DNA of 64,000 bases from Leptotrichia sp. oral taxon 498 (GTDB taxonomy: Bacteria > Fusobacteriota > Fusobacteriia > Fusobacteriales > Leptotrichiaceae): contig NZ_CP016753.1 in NCBI RefSeq assembly GCF_002240055.1, positions 1,550,001 to 1,614,000 of the forward strand, given 5' to 3'. Below the pieces are notes generated by a model. The model made no database searches. It saw only the letters and a list, made by a program, of their open reading frames with translations, and was not told the DNA's origin. Below are positions 55,306 through 64,000 of the stretch, in pieces. Position numbers and translations under genes: made by a program. The stretch's first letter is position 1. Every line of letters begins with the position of its first letter.

Positions 55306-56677
55306 AGAATACAAAACTATAAAAGAAATAGTGGGACCGCTTATGGTAGTTGAGGGAGTTGAAGGAATTACTTATGAAGAATTGGTAGAAATTCAAACTC
55401 AAACTGGAGAACTTCGTCGTGGTAGGGTCTTGGAAGTTAGTGGAGATAAAGCGGTTGTGCAATTATTTGAAAATTCAGCCGGAATTAACTTAAAAGACTC
55501 AAAAGTTAGATTTTTGGGAAGACCATTATCCCTTGGAGTTTCTGAAGATATGATAGGACGTGTATTTGATGGGCTTGGAAGACCAAAAGACAACGGTCCT
55601 AAAATTATACCAGAACAGACACTAGATATTAACGGAGTTGCGATAAATCCAGTTGCTCGTGATTATCCATCAGAGTTCATTCAAACTGGAGTTTCAGCAA
55701 TTGACGGGTTAAATACGCTTGTAAGAGGGCAAAAATTGCCGATATTCTCTGGTTCAGGTCTGCCACACGCTGATTTGGCGCTGCAAATTGCAAGACAGGC
55801 GAAAGTTTTAGGAAAAGATGAAAAATTTGCGGTTGTATTTGGTGCAATTGGGATTACATTTGAAGAAGCGCAGTTCTTTATTGATGACTTTACAAAAACG
55901 GGTGCGATTGATAGAGCGGTGTTATTTATGAACTTGGCAAACGATCCTGCGATTGAAAGACTTGCAACTCCTAAAATGGCTCTTACTTGTGCTGAATATT
56001 TGGCATTTGAAAAGGGAATGCATGTGTTGGTAATACTTACTGACTTAACTAACTATTGTGAAGCGTTAAGGGAAGTTTCGGCTGCAAGAAAAGAAGTTCC
56101 AGGTCGTCGTGGTTATCCAGGATACCTTTATACCGATTTATCGACAATTTATGAAAGAGCTGGAAGAATTAAAGGAAGAAAAGGTTCAATTACACAAATT
56201 CCTATTTTGACAATGCCTGAAGATGATAAGACTCACCCAATTCCAGATTTAACTGGATATATTACAGAAGGACAGATTATTTTATCAAGAGATTTGTATA
56301 AGCAAAATTTGATGCCTCCAATTGATGTTTTACCGTCACTTTCGAGATTGAAAGATAAAGGGATTGGAAAGGGGAAAACTAGAGAAGATCACGCTGATAC
56401 GATGAATCAATTATTCGCAGCTTATGCGACTGGAAAAGAAGCTAAAGAACTTGCGGTAATTTTGGGAGAATCGGCGCTATCTGAAACGGATAAAGCGTTT
56501 GTTAAATTTACAAATGCGTTTGAGTCGCAATACGTGGCACAAGGATTTGAAAATAATAGATCAATTGAAGATACACTAAATTTAGGATGGGATTTGTTAA
56601 AAATATTACCAAGAACAGAGCTTAAGAGAATTAGAGACGAATATTTGGAAAAATATTTACCAAAAGGTGATGAATAA
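55298..56677 (+). CDS. ntpB: V-type ATP synthase subunit B
   Basis: 459 residues, AAAGGAGG upstream inside the end of ntpA. It is the non-catalytic nucleotide subunit: the P-loop position reads [19 protein letters not shown] and lacks the GKT lysine, as is normal for [36 protein letters not shown] is intact. It alternates with A in the hexameric head. Two bases separate it from subunit D. Confidence 0.98.
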   Translation: MLKEYKTIKEIVGPLMVVEGVEGITYEELVEIQTQTGELRRGRVLEVSGDKAVVQLFENSAGINLKDSKVRFLGRPLSLGVSEDMIGRVFDGLGRPKDNGPKIIPEQTLDINGVAINPVARDYPSEFIQTGVSAIDGLNTLVRGQKLPIFSGSGLPHADLALQIARQAKVLGKDEKFAVVFGAIGITFEEAQFFIDDFTKTGAIDRAVLFMNLANDPAIERLATPKMALTCAEYLAFEKGMHVLVILTDLTNYCEALREVSAARKEVPGRRGYPGYLYTDLSTIYERAGRIKGRKGSITQIPILTMPEDDKTHPIPDLTGYITEGQIILSRDLYKQNLMPPIDVLPSLSRLKDKGIGKGKTREDHADTMNQLFAAYATGKEAKELAVILGESALSETDKAFVKFTNAFESQYVAQGFENNRSIEDTLNLGWDLLKILPRTELKRIRDEYLEKYLPKGDE

Positions 56678-56679
56678 TT

Positions 56680-57321
56680 ATGGCAAAATTAAATGTAAAT
56701 CCCACTAGAATGGAGTTATCAAAACTAAAAGTCCGTCTAAAAACTGCAACAAGTGGACACAAACTTTTAAAAGATAAGCAAGATGAACTTATGCGGCAAT
56801 TCATAGGCTTAGTGAAAGAAAATAGAAAATTGAGGTTAAAAGTTGAAGGTAAATTACAGGATTCGTTCAGGGACTTTTTATTAGCTCGTGGAGTTATGTC
56901 AGATGAGATGCTGGAAGATGCGATTACTTTTTCACAGCAGGAATTAGGTGTAGATATTAAGACTAAAAATGTGATGAGTGTAAATGTACCTAAAATGACT
57001 TTTAATCAAACTGAATCTGAAGAAATTGCCTACCCTTATGGATATGCACAGACTTCGGCGGATTTAGATGATGCAATTGAAGGTTTAAGTAAAGTTATGA
57101 GAAATTTACTGGAGTTAGCAGAAGTGGAAAAAGCGTGTCAATTGATGGCGGATGAAGTTGAAAAGACAAGACGGCGTGTTAATGCGCTAGAATATATGAC
57201 AATTCCGCAATTAAAAGAAACTATCAGATTTATCCAAATGAAACTGGATGAGAATGAAAGAGGAAGCATAACAAGACTTATGAAAGTCAAAGATATGATG
57301 GCAAAAGATAAAGAAGCATAA
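56680..57321 (+). CDS. ntpD: V-type ATP synthase subunit D (central shaft)
   Basis: 213 residues. It starts [20 protein letters not shown] and [17 protein letters not shown], the diagnostic coiled-coil opening. It ends with a second long helix ([20 protein letters not shown]). It forms the rotating shaft with subunit F. It is the last gene of the operon, and a perfect terminator follows. Confidence 0.96.
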   Translation: MAKLNVNPTRMELSKLKVRLKTATSGHKLLKDKQDELMRQFIGLVKENRKLRLKVEGKLQDSFRDFLLARGVMSDEMLEDAITFSQQELGVDIKTKNVMSVNVPKMTFNQTESEEIAYPYGYAQTSADLDDAIEGLSKVMRNLLELAEVEKACQLMADEVEKTRRRVNALEYMTIPQLKETIRFIQMKLDENERGSITRLMKVKDMMAKDKEA

Positions 57322-57333
57322 TTTTATTAAATG

Positions 57334-57380
57334 CGCTAAAATATTAAAATTATAAAAATAATATTTTAGCGTAATTTTTA
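57334..57380 (+). terminator. terminator of the V-ATPase operon
   Basis: CGCTAAAATATTA at 57334-57346 pairs perfectly, 13 bases, with TAATATTTTAGCG at 57359-57371, followed by TAATTTTT. Confidence 0.85.
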
Positions 57381-57587
57381 AATATAAAAAATAAATATTA
57401 TCGGACTTATTTTGTAATTTTACAAAAAAATTTTTTAAAATAATTAATTTTGATTTCTTTAATTTAAGAAATTATTTAAATTAATAAATTAATTGACTAA
57501 AAAAGAAGAAATGAAAAAATATAAAATATAAAAAATAATAGAATAGAATAAAAAGAAAAGAAAAAAAGAAAGGAAAGAAAAAATAAA

Positions 57588-58406
57588 ATGGTAAAGTTAA
57601 TAGCGATAGATATGGATGGAACTTTATTAAGTGAAAAAAAACACATTGAAGAACCGCAAAAAAAAGCAATTCACAAAGCGATAGAAGCTGGAGTGAAGGT
57701 CGTTCTTTGTACAGGAAGACCACTTTTTGGGATATTGCCACCTTATAAGGAATTGGAGCTGGAAAAATATAATTTGGATGAATATGTGCTTTTAAACAAT
57801 GGATGTTCAGTTCATAAAACTACAGATTGGGAATTACTTGCTTTTGAAGAAATTACAAAAGAAGATGTCGTATATTTGAATGAGTTGAGAAAAGGTTATG
57901 ATTTGGATTTTACGGTTTCAAATGATAAAGATTACTTTGTAATTGGCGAGAGAGCAAATGAATATACAAAAGAAGATGGAAAATTAGTGTATGTTGAAGT
58001 TCAGCCAATTTCAATTGAAGAAGCGACAAGTGGAAAGCATACATTTTTTAAATCAATGTTTTTAGGTAATGAAAATGAAATCACAAGATTTGTAAAAGAC
58101 AAGGGAGAATTGATAAATAGCAGATACAGTGGCGTATTAAGCCAAAAATATATTTATGAAACATTGCCAAAAGGTGCAAATAAAGGTGTGGCATTAAAAA
58201 AATTAGCAGAAAAGTTAAATATTCCAAGAGAAGAAGTTATGGCAATTGGAGATGGAAATAATGACATTGAAATGCTAAAATTTGCTGGAGTTGGAGTTGC
58301 TATGGGAAATGGAACTAAAATGGCTAAAGATGCGGCAAATTATATAACTGACACAAATGAAAATAATGGAGTGGCGAAAGCTATAGAAAAATTTTTGGGG
58401 GAATAA
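57588..58406 (+). CDS. HAD superfamily (Cof-type) phosphatase
   Basis: 272 residues. Nucleophile D8 and acid D10 in LIAIDMDGTLLSEKK, motif II TGRP, and late motif GDGNNDIEMLKFAGVGVAMGNG with Lys in GANKGVALKKLAEKL are all intact. The large C2 cap places it with Cof/YidA-type sugar-phosphate or flavin-phosphate phosphatases. GAAAGGAAAG is upstream, in a purine-rich stretch. Substrate not predictable. Confidence 0.93.
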   Translation: MVKLIAIDMDGTLLSEKKHIEEPQKKAIHKAIEAGVKVVLCTGRPLFGILPPYKELELEKYNLDEYVLLNNGCSVHKTTDWELLAFEEITKEDVVYLNELRKGYDLDFTVSNDKDYFVIGERANEYTKEDGKLVYVEVQPISIEEATSGKHTFFKSMFLGNENEITRFVKDKGELINSRYSGVLSQKYIYETLPKGANKGVALKKLAEKLNIPREEVMAIGDGNNDIEMLKFAGVGVAMGNGTKMAKDAANYITDTNENNGVAKAIEKFLGE

Positions 58407-58414
58407 TCCCCCAA
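58395..58414. terminator. terminator embedded in the stop region of the HAD gene
   Basis: TTGGGGG at 58395-58401 pairs with CCCCCAA at 58408-58414. The HAD stop codon lies in the loop. The convergent prfB gene ends three bases away, so the hairpin probably serves both. Confidence 0.75.
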
Positions 58415-58416
58415 CT

Positions 58417-59514
58417 TTATTTAGATTTATTAAAGTTCAAAAATTCATTTATAAATAAGTCAATATCCCCGTCCATAACTTTTTCAATATTTCCTTCCTC
58501 AGCTTTTGTTCGGTGGTCTTTAACCATTTTATAAGGCTGAAATACATACGAACGAATTTGGCTTCCCCATTCAATTTTTGATTCTGCGCCTTTTATATCG
58601 GAAATTTCTTTTTCCCGTTTTTCCATTTCCAGTTCAAATAGTTTCGCTTTTAATATTTTCATCGCCGTCTCTTTATTTTTTAGTTGAGAACGCTCATTTT
58701 GGCAAGTTACGACTGTATTTGTGGGAAGATGTGTGATTCTAACAGCTGAATCAGTTGTATTTACATGCTGTCCTCCAGCACCACTTGCACGATAAGTATC
58801 AATTTTCAAATCTTCACTGCGAATATCAATTTCCACCTCGTCGTCAATTTCTGGAATGACATTTACAGCGGCAAATGAAGTGTGTCTTCGAGCATTTGAA
58901 TCAAATGGCGAGATTCTAACAAGTCTGTGAACTCCTTTTTCTCCTTTTAAATAACCATATGCGTAATTTCCTTTAATATTTAGCGTGATACTTTTAATTC
59001 CAGCTTCTTCTCCAGCAAGTGAGTCTAAAATTTCAACTTTAAATTTATGATGGTTCGCCCATCTGTCGTACATTCTGTAGAGCATTTGTGCCCAATCACA
59101 TGCTTCAGTTCCACCAGCACCAGCATTTATCGTAAGAATTGCACTGTTCATATCATATTCTTCGTTTAAAAGTAATTTTGTCTTAAAATTTTTTATTTCT
59201 TTGTCTAAATCCAATATTTTAGGTTCTAACTCGGTTTCAAAAGAGTTGTCGCCCATCTCAAGAAATTCTACAATTGTATCAATTTCTTCGTAAGCATTTT
59301 TTAGAATATCGTATTCTTCCAATAATTTTTTTTATTATTTAAATTTTTTAATATTTCTTTACTATCTTTTCTATTCCAAAAATCATTTTCAAAAGTCTTT
59401 TTTTCCAAGTTATCAATTTCGTTTTTTAAATTTTCTGGGTCAAAGATGCCTCCTAATTTCTTCAATATCAATATTATTTTGTTCCTGTTGTTTTTTTATT
59501 TCAAACAAATCCAT
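58417..59514 (-). CDS. prfB: peptide chain release factor 2, with programmed +1 frameshift and a second frame break
   Basis: The ATG at 59514 follows AGAGAGGT and opens a 24-codon frame ending at UGA (59442-59440). The site reads AGG-AGG-CAT-CTT-TGA-C, the autoregulatory +1 frameshift signal of RF2 with its internal Shine-Dalgarno. After the shift the frame continues [15 protein letters not shown] and on to an A8 run (T8 at 59326-59333, plus strand). There it would need one more A to enter the main frame ([16 protein letters not shown] onward). The body has [17 protein letters not shown], with the GGQ of release factors. Total length of about 365 residues is normal. The second break is probably a missing base. 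Confidence 0.93.
59440..59454 (-). promoter_or_regulatory. RF2 programmed +1 frameshift site
   Basis: On the minus strand AGGAGG (59454-59449), three bases, then CTT TGA C. Low RF2 levels stall termination at UGA and let the ribosome slip to CUU-(U)-GAC, giving full-length RF2. Confidence 0.92.
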
Positions 59515-59687
59515 ATTTTTACCTCTCTTTTTTCTTTTTTATTAATAAAATTGTTAAAAAAACATAAATCATGTTTTATTTACTGACAAGAGCTCAAGAC
59601 TTCTTATTGGGAAAATATAAATATTAAAAGAAGCTGCTCTTCCAAAAAAACAGCCTCTCATTAATTTCTTAAAAAATTGAATAATAA
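59515..59687. other. intergenic region between prfB and ldhA
   Basis: Contains the prfB ribosome-binding site at its left end and the ldhA terminator hairpin at the right. No ORF. Confidence 0.5.
59626..59657 (-). terminator. terminator after ldhA
   Basis: On the minus strand GAGGCTG (59657-59651) pairs with CAGCTTC (59636-59630), one G-U, followed by TTTTAAT. Confidence 0.65.
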
Positions 59688-60722
59688 TTATTTTCTCAAA
59701 CCTTCAACAACTTTACCAGTTTCTTCGTTGTACCAAACTTCGTTTACTAATGGTTCTTCTTTAACGTAAGATAAAATATTGTTAAATGTTGCTTCAGCAA
59801 TGTTATCTAGTGCTTCTTTTGTCAAGAATGCTTGGTGAGAAGTTAGTACAACATTGTTAAATGACAACAATCTAGCTAATAAATCATCTTCTAACACACT
59901 TGCTGATTCATCTTCAAAGAAATAGCTACTTTCATTTTCGTAAACATCAAGTCCTGCTCCACCGACTTTTTTATCTTTTAATCCTTCGACTAGTGCTTCT
60001 GTGTCAATTAATCCACCTCTGGCAGCATTAATTATGATAACACCGTCTTTCATCTTAGCAATAGTTTCTTTGTTAATTGTGTGTCTTGTTTCAGGGAATA
60101 ATGGGCAATGTAATGAAATTACATCAGATTTTGCAAATATTTCATCTAATGTCACATAAGTGAAATTTCCTTCTTTTGCAGCTTGTTCATTAGGGAATTT
60201 ATCATAACCAATAACTTTCATTCCTAATCCATTCAAAATTCTTATGAAAATTCTTGCTATTCTACCAGTTCCAATAATTCCAGCAGTTTTTCCGTTTAAA
60301 TCCATTCCAGTTAATCCTGCTAGGCTGAAGTTTCCTTCTCTTGTTCTGTTATAAGCTTTGTGAGTTTTTCTATTTACTGACATAAGTAGAGCTAGTGCAT
60401 GTTCAGCAACAGCATATGGAGAGTAAGCTGGTACTCTTAAAACAGTAATTCTATTTTCACGAGCTGCTTTTAAATTAATGTTGTTGTAACCAGCACATCT
60501 TGCTGCAACCACTCTTACTCCATTTTTTGAAAGTATGTTTAATACTTTTTCGTTTAAATCATCATTTACAAATGTACAAACAACATCTTGGTATTTTGTA
60601 AGCATTACATTTTTTAAACTTAATTTTTCTTCAAAATATGTAATTTGCGCACCAAATTCTTTGTTCCATTTGTTAAAAAACTCAATGTCATATGGTTTTG
60701 CATCGAAAACTACAATTTTCAT
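59688..60722 (-). CDS. ldhA: D-lactate dehydrogenase (D-2-hydroxyacid dehydrogenase)
   Basis: 344 residues with AGGAGGAA upstream. NAD motif GKTAGIIGTGRIARIFIRI and catalytic residues Arg (INAARGGLID), Glu (LDVYENES) and His (LTSHQAFLT) are present. VRVVAARCAGYNNINLKAA and VPAYSPYAVAEHALALLM are typical of D-LDH rather than phosphoglycerate dehydrogenase. It reduces pyruvate to D-lactate, a main fermentation end product of Leptotrichia-like organisms. A strong promoter (60755-60783) suggests high expression. Confidence 0.94.
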   Translation of the reverse strand: MKIVVFDAKPYDIEFFNKWNKEFGAQITYFEEKLSLKNVMLTKYQDVVCTFVNDDLNEKVLNILSKNGVRVVAARCAGYNNINLKAARENRITVLRVPAYSPYAVAEHALALLMSVNRKTHKAYNRTREGNFSLAGLTGMDLNGKTAGIIGTGRIARIFIRILNGLGMKVIGYDKFPNEQAAKEGNFTYVTLDEIFAKSDVISLHCPLFPETRHTINKETIAKMKDGVIIINAARGGLIDTEALVEGLKDKKVGGAGLDVYENESSYFFEDESASVLEDDLLARLLSFNNVVLTSHQAFLTKEALDNIAEATFNNILSYVKEEPLVNEVWYNEETGKVVEGLRK

Positions 60723-60754
60723 CTTAAATTCCTCCTAAATATTATTATAATATT

Positions 60755-60783
60755 ATTATAGTAGAAAAAATCGATTAAGTCAA
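60755..60783 (-). promoter_or_regulatory. promoter of ldhA, TTGACT-17-TATAAT
   Basis: On the minus strand TTGACT (60783-60778) and TATAAT (60760-60755) are 17 bases apart, close to consensus. Confidence 0.8.
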
Positions 60784-60832
60784 ATAATTTTTAGGCTTTA
60801 ATAAAATAAAAAAATTTTTATAAATATAAAGT

Positions 60833-60861
60833 TTGAAATAAAAAAATTTTAGTGATATAAT
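60833..60861 (+). promoter_or_regulatory. promoter of the PHP gene, TTGAAA-17-TATAAT
   Basis: TTGAAA at 60833-60838 and TATAAT at 60856-60861, spacing 17, 38 bases before the start codon. Confidence 0.7.
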
Positions 60862-60898
60862 TAAAATTATAAAAAAATATAGAAAGCGAGGATTTTTT

Positions 60899-61753
60899 AT
60901 GCTAAACGATTATCATATGCACTTTGAATATGGAAGTTACAAGGATGAATTCGCAAATCCTTTTTTTGAACAGGCTAAAAAAATGGGACTTAATGAAATT
61001 GGAATAACGGAGCATACACACGGGTTTAAAGAGTTTAAGGACTTGTATTATGAAGAGTTGATTCTAGATGACAGTGAAGTTGGAAATTTTCAGAAAAAAT
61101 GGCTTGAGCAGAAGACGAAGTTTGTTCACACGCTCGATGAATACAAAGATTACATAGATTCGTTAAAAAAACGAGGTTATCCTGTAAAATGGGGGATTGA
61201 AGTTTGTAATTTCAAAAATCAAAAAAAAGCTCAAGAAATTTTGTCAAAATATGAATTTGATTATTTAATAGTCTCAATTCATTTTATAAAAGGCTGGGGA
61301 TTTGATTTTAGCGCGTTAAAACATAAATTTACAGATGAAAATCTAACTCAAATTTGGCGTGATTATGCAAAAGAGATTGAAAATGTGGTAAATACTGGAT
61401 ATTACGATGTTTTAGGACATCCTTTTAATTTGAGATTATTTAAAAATATTCCAAATCCAAATGAAGTTGAAGATTTACTTGAAAATACAGCAAAAGTTTT
61501 GAAAAAAAATAATATGATTGTGGATGTGAATACGGGGACTTCTTATCGTTATCCAATAAAAGAAATTACACCATATGAAGATTTTATGAAATATGTGAAA
61601 GAATATGATATTCCAGTGATTTTGTCAAGTGACGCTCATTACAGCGAACATGTTGGAATGAATATAAAGGAAGCGGCAGAATATGTAAAAAAATTTGGAA
61701 TAGATGAAATTGTAACATTTGATAGGAGAAAAAGAACTTTGGAAAAGATATAA
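60899..61753 (+). CDS. PHP-domain phosphatase (histidinol-phosphatase-like)
   Basis: 284 residues. Metal ligands of a PHP TIM-like barrel are visible: H6 and H8 in NDYHMHFEYGS, EHTHGFKEF, Glu/Cys region WGIEVCNF, His in YLIVSIHFIKGWGFDF, GHPFNLRLF and SSDAHYSEHVG. This order fits the HisJ/HisK family, which removes phosphate from histidinol phosphate. No other his genes are in view, so the substrate may differ. Confidence 0.85.
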   Translation: MLNDYHMHFEYGSYKDEFANPFFEQAKKMGLNEIGITEHTHGFKEFKDLYYEELILDDSEVGNFQKKWLEQKTKFVHTLDEYKDYIDSLKKRGYPVKWGIEVCNFKNQKKAQEILSKYEFDYLIVSIHFIKGWGFDFSALKHKFTDENLTQIWRDYAKEIENVVNTGYYDVLGHPFNLRLFKNIPNPNEVEDLLENTAKVLKKNNMIVDVNTGTSYRYPIKEITPYEDFMKYVKEYDIPVILSSDAHYSEHVGMNIKEAAEYVKKFGIDEIVTFDRRKRTLEKI

Positions 61754-61790
61754 AAATAAAATTTTTTAGTATTTCAATTTAAATATTTAG

Positions 61791-61812
61791 CAAGGGGATA
61801 TTTCCCCTTGTT
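61791..61812. terminator. bidirectional terminator
   Basis: CAAGGGGA at 61791-61798 pairs with TCCCCTTG at 61803-61810 between the convergent PHP and polA genes. Confidence 0.8.
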
Positions 61813-61831
61813 ATTAAACAAAATTTATTTT

Positions 61832-64000
61832 TTATTTCAAAAGTCCCCAATTTTTAGCAATATTCCCATTTGCTTTTAACGGCACTTTTTCAAATTTTAC
61901 TGTGTTTTCCATAATATCTTTAATTTTTGTCATATAAGTTTCTTCAAATCCATCTTTTACTTCAAAAATTAATTCATCGTGAACTTGCAGCAGCATTTTT
62001 ATATTTTCATCGTTTTTCAATTCTTCGTGAAGTTTTATCATGACAATTTTTATAACATTTGCCGCAGTCCCTTGAACGACAGTATTTACAGCCATTCTAA
62101 TTGCCTGTGCCAAAATATTTTTATTTTGTGAGTCAATTCCCTTTATATATCTTCTCGTTCCGAAAAAAGTTTCTACAAAACTATGAAGTTTAGCAGTTTC
62201 AGTCACAATATCCAAAAATTTCTGAACTCTTGGATATTCTTCAAAATAAGTTTTTATATATTGTGCGGCATCTCCAACTGAAATATTTAGCTCTTTGGAC
62301 AATCCAAAGTTAGTTTTTCCATAAAGAATACTAAAATTAATAACTTTTGCAATACTTCTCTCTTCTCTTGAAACTTTCTCGCCGTCATTTTTTAAAAATA
62401 TTTTTCTTGCAGTTAAATCATGTAAATCTTTGTCTTCTTTGTAAGCGAAAATTAAATTTTTATCTTTTGAAAGTTCAGCAAGGACTCTTAACTCAATTTG
62501 CGAATAGTCAAATGAAATCAAGCTATGTCCACTTTTTGCAACAAATCCAGTTCTGATTCTAATTCCATCATCGGTTCTCACAGGAATGTTTTGCAAATTT
62601 GGATTAGCCGAAGAAAGTCTTCCAGTTGCAGTTCCATTTTGATTAAAAGTCGTGTGAATGCGGTCGTCTTTGTCGGCATACTGCGGAATAGGCTCAATGT
62701 AAGTTGAAAGTAGCTTTTTAAATGCTCTGTATTCCAGCAAATTTTTTGCAATTTCCCGTTTTTCATCGCTTAGTTCTTCATTATTTGCAATTTTCTCCAA
62801 AACTTCAACATCGGTTGAATATCTCGTCTTTGTCTTTTTCACGACTGGAATTTGCATTTTTTCAAATAAGATTTCTCCTAGCTGTTGCGAAGAATCTATG
62901 TTAAATTCTTCATTTGCGATCTTGTGAATATTTGAAATCAATTTATCAATTTTTTCATTTAGTTCATTTTCAAAATCTTTAAAATATTTTTTATCAATTT
63001 TAATTCCATTTTCTTCCATTTGTGCAAGTACGGGAATTAGCTTACTTTCCAAATGTTCGTACACATCAAATAATCCGTTGTTTTTAAGTTCAATTTTTAA
63101 TATCTTTTCAAGATGATAGATGTAAAATCCACGAATTACTAAAAAATTAGCTTTTATTTCATCGCTCAGTTCACTAAAATTTCTTTTTCTTCTCTCTTTT
63201 TGAAATTCAGTTTCAAATGGCATAATTTCAACTTCTATCTCATTTTTTATGATATTTTCAATTTCATTTTCTCCTTCAGTTTGAAGGACATACGAAGCAA
63301 TCATAATATCAAAATAATTTTCACATCTAATTGTGTAGTCAATTTCAGTATCTTTATTCCTTAAAGGCGAAAAAGAATAACTTTTTCCAGAAATAATGAC
63401 ATCAAAATAATTTGAGTGCTTTTTCATATATTCTTTTATATTGTAAGCGATAATTTCTTTTTTATTCAGTTCTTCATAAATTTTAAAAACATTTTCAGAA
63501 TCGTTATTCTCCATTTTTTCAAACAAATTAATTTGAACAGTTTTTTCGCCGTTTAAAACTTTTTCTAAATCGCTGTTTAAAAGAACAATATTTTCGCTTC
63601 CGTCAGAAATTGAAAGTCCAAATATATTTTCAAAAATAGAAACTTTGTTTTCCATTTTTTTTATTATTTCGTGGGCTTCATTCCAATTCACAATTTTATA
63701 GTCTATATTTTTTTGCGAAATTTCTTTTTTTATATCCAAAATATTCAAAATATCAAATTTTTCTGAATTATTTTTATTTGAATAAAAACTTGAAATTCCA
63801 TTGTAAATAGGATTTTCTCTGTCATATTTAGCTTCTTCTTCCAAAATTCTTTTTTTCTTTTCTTTCATTTCTTCAAGTTCTTTTTGTAATTTAAGCTGAA
63901 TTTCTTTTTCTTCTTCACTGATTTTATCAGAATTTTTTAAATTTTGGTTTAAAACTTTTTTTCTTTCTTCTTCTAGATTTGCACTAAATTTTTTAAATTC
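61832..64000 (-). CDS. polA: DNA polymerase I, C-terminal 722 residues (5' end outside window)
   Basis: The frame is open to the window edge; an internal Met at 63868 is not the start, since 44 further codons read through in frame. A highly charged linker (FKKFSANLEEERKKVLNQNL onward, rich in Lys/Glu) precedes a 3'-5' exonuclease-like domain that lacks a clear DxE pair. The family-A polymerase domain is complete: ATGRLSSANPNLQNIPVRTD, motif A SFDYSQIELRVLAELS, motif B RSIAKVINFSILYGKTNFGLS, and motif C LLQVHDELIFEV. It fills gaps in repair and Okazaki maturation. The N-terminal 5' nuclease, if present, lies beyond the window. Confidence 0.96.
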   Translation of the reverse strand, partial: EFKKFSANLEEERKKVLNQNLKNSDKISEEEKEIQLKLQKELEEMKEKKKRILEEEAKYDRENPIYNGISSFYSNKNNSEKFDILNILDIKKEISQKNIDYKIVNWNEAHEIIKKMENKVSIFENIFGLSISDGSENIVLLNSDLEKVLNGEKTVQINLFEKMENNDSENVFKIYEELNKKEIIAYNIKEYMKKHSNYFDVIISGKSYSFSPLRNKDTEIDYTIRCENYFDIMIASYVLQTEGENEIENIIKNEIEVEIMPFETEFQKERRKRNFSELSDEIKANFLVIRGFYIYHLEKILKIELKNNGLFDVYEHLESKLIPVLAQMEENGIKIDKKYFKDFENELNEKIDKLISNIHKIANEEFNIDSSQQLGEILFEKMQIPVVKKTKTRYSTDVEVLEKIANNEELSDEKREIAKNLLEYRAFKKLLSTYIEPIPQYADKDDRIHTTFNQNGTATGRLSSANPNLQNIPVRTDDGIRIRTGFVAKSGHSLISFDYSQIELRVLAELSKDKNLIFAYKEDKDLHDLTARKIFLKNDGEKVSREERSIAKVINFSILYGKTNFGLSKELNISVGDAAQYIKTYFEEYPRVQKFLDIVTETAKLHSFVETFFGTRRYIKGIDSQNKNILAQAIRMAVNTVVQGTAANVIKIVMIKLHEELKNDENIKMLLQVHDELIFEVKDGFEETYMTKIKDIMENTVKFEKVPLKANGNIAKNWGLLK

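Noticed and set aside
59515-59687. tRNA gene or riboswitch between prfB and ldhA
   Set aside because: No cloverleaf or conserved stems; only the terminator hairpin is present.

Overview
The window is very AT-rich, Gram-negative-type (diderm) DNA that most resembles a Leptotrichia-like member of the Fusobacteriota. The evidence is a bacterial V-type (Ntp) ATPase operon with a full set of Na+-ligand residues in its rotor subunit, Lol-type lipoprotein-export genes, MreC, a fermentative D-lactate dehydrogenase, tandem mgtE genes, and strong AGGAGG ribosome-binding sites with occasional TTG starts. I see no rRNA, tRNA, CRISPR array or intact insertion sequence.

Layout. (a) 1-4573: the tail of an unknown gene, a possible small RNA, then two related PD-(D/E)XK-like genes flanking a WYL regulator and a small FtsZ-like protein that has lost its nucleotide-binding loops. 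This is the best candidate for an undescribed system. (b) 4818-7208 (minus strand): pyroglutamyl peptidase with a DUF979/DUF969 permease pair. (c) 7514-14261: type I restriction-modification hsdM-hsdS-hsdR. HsdS has three target-recognition domains and a run of 17 AACAG units placed so that slippage removes the third domain. (d) 14608-25317: aldo/keto reductase, LysR regulator, a string of exported hydrolases, cupin/CMD protein, flavodoxin lipoprotein and two tandem TMEM175-like proteins. It carries clear duplication scars and gene remnants. (e) 25398-35300: accessory genes (HxlR, cupin, ATP-binding regulator with palindromic operators, NucS-like nuclease, MATE pump, YefM/YoeB toxin-antitoxin, TPR/Sel1 proteins and decayed small ORFs). 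(f) 35437-38156: RclA-like oxidoreductase and a DUF3290-DUF421 pair. (g) 38248-41296: two mgtE Mg2+ transporter genes behind a leader that encodes an acidic 25-residue peptide. (h) 41552-48535: envelope and housekeeping genes (mreC, LolA-like, recO, PTS IIA, nrdR, FtsB/DivIC-like, LolCE/LolD-like ABC, dinB). (i) 48666-57321: nine-gene V-ATPase operon H-I-K-E-C-F-A-B-D. (j) 57588-64000: HAD phosphatase, prfB with its programmed +1 frameshift, ldhA, PHP-family phosphatase and the C-terminal part of polA.

The genes form a few working groups. mgtE/mgtE and ntpA-K handle cation and membrane energetics. LolA-like plus LolC/E-D handle lipoprotein traffic. Hsd, YefM/YoeB, the NucS-like protein and the FtsZ-like/WYL/nuclease module are likely defence or conflict functions. 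Four reading frames (the small exported protein at 25133, the membrane protein at 44966, ntpI and prfB) are each broken as if exactly one base were missing from an A or T run. Two of these are conserved housekeeping genes, so at least part of this is probably base-calling error and not real pseudogenes.
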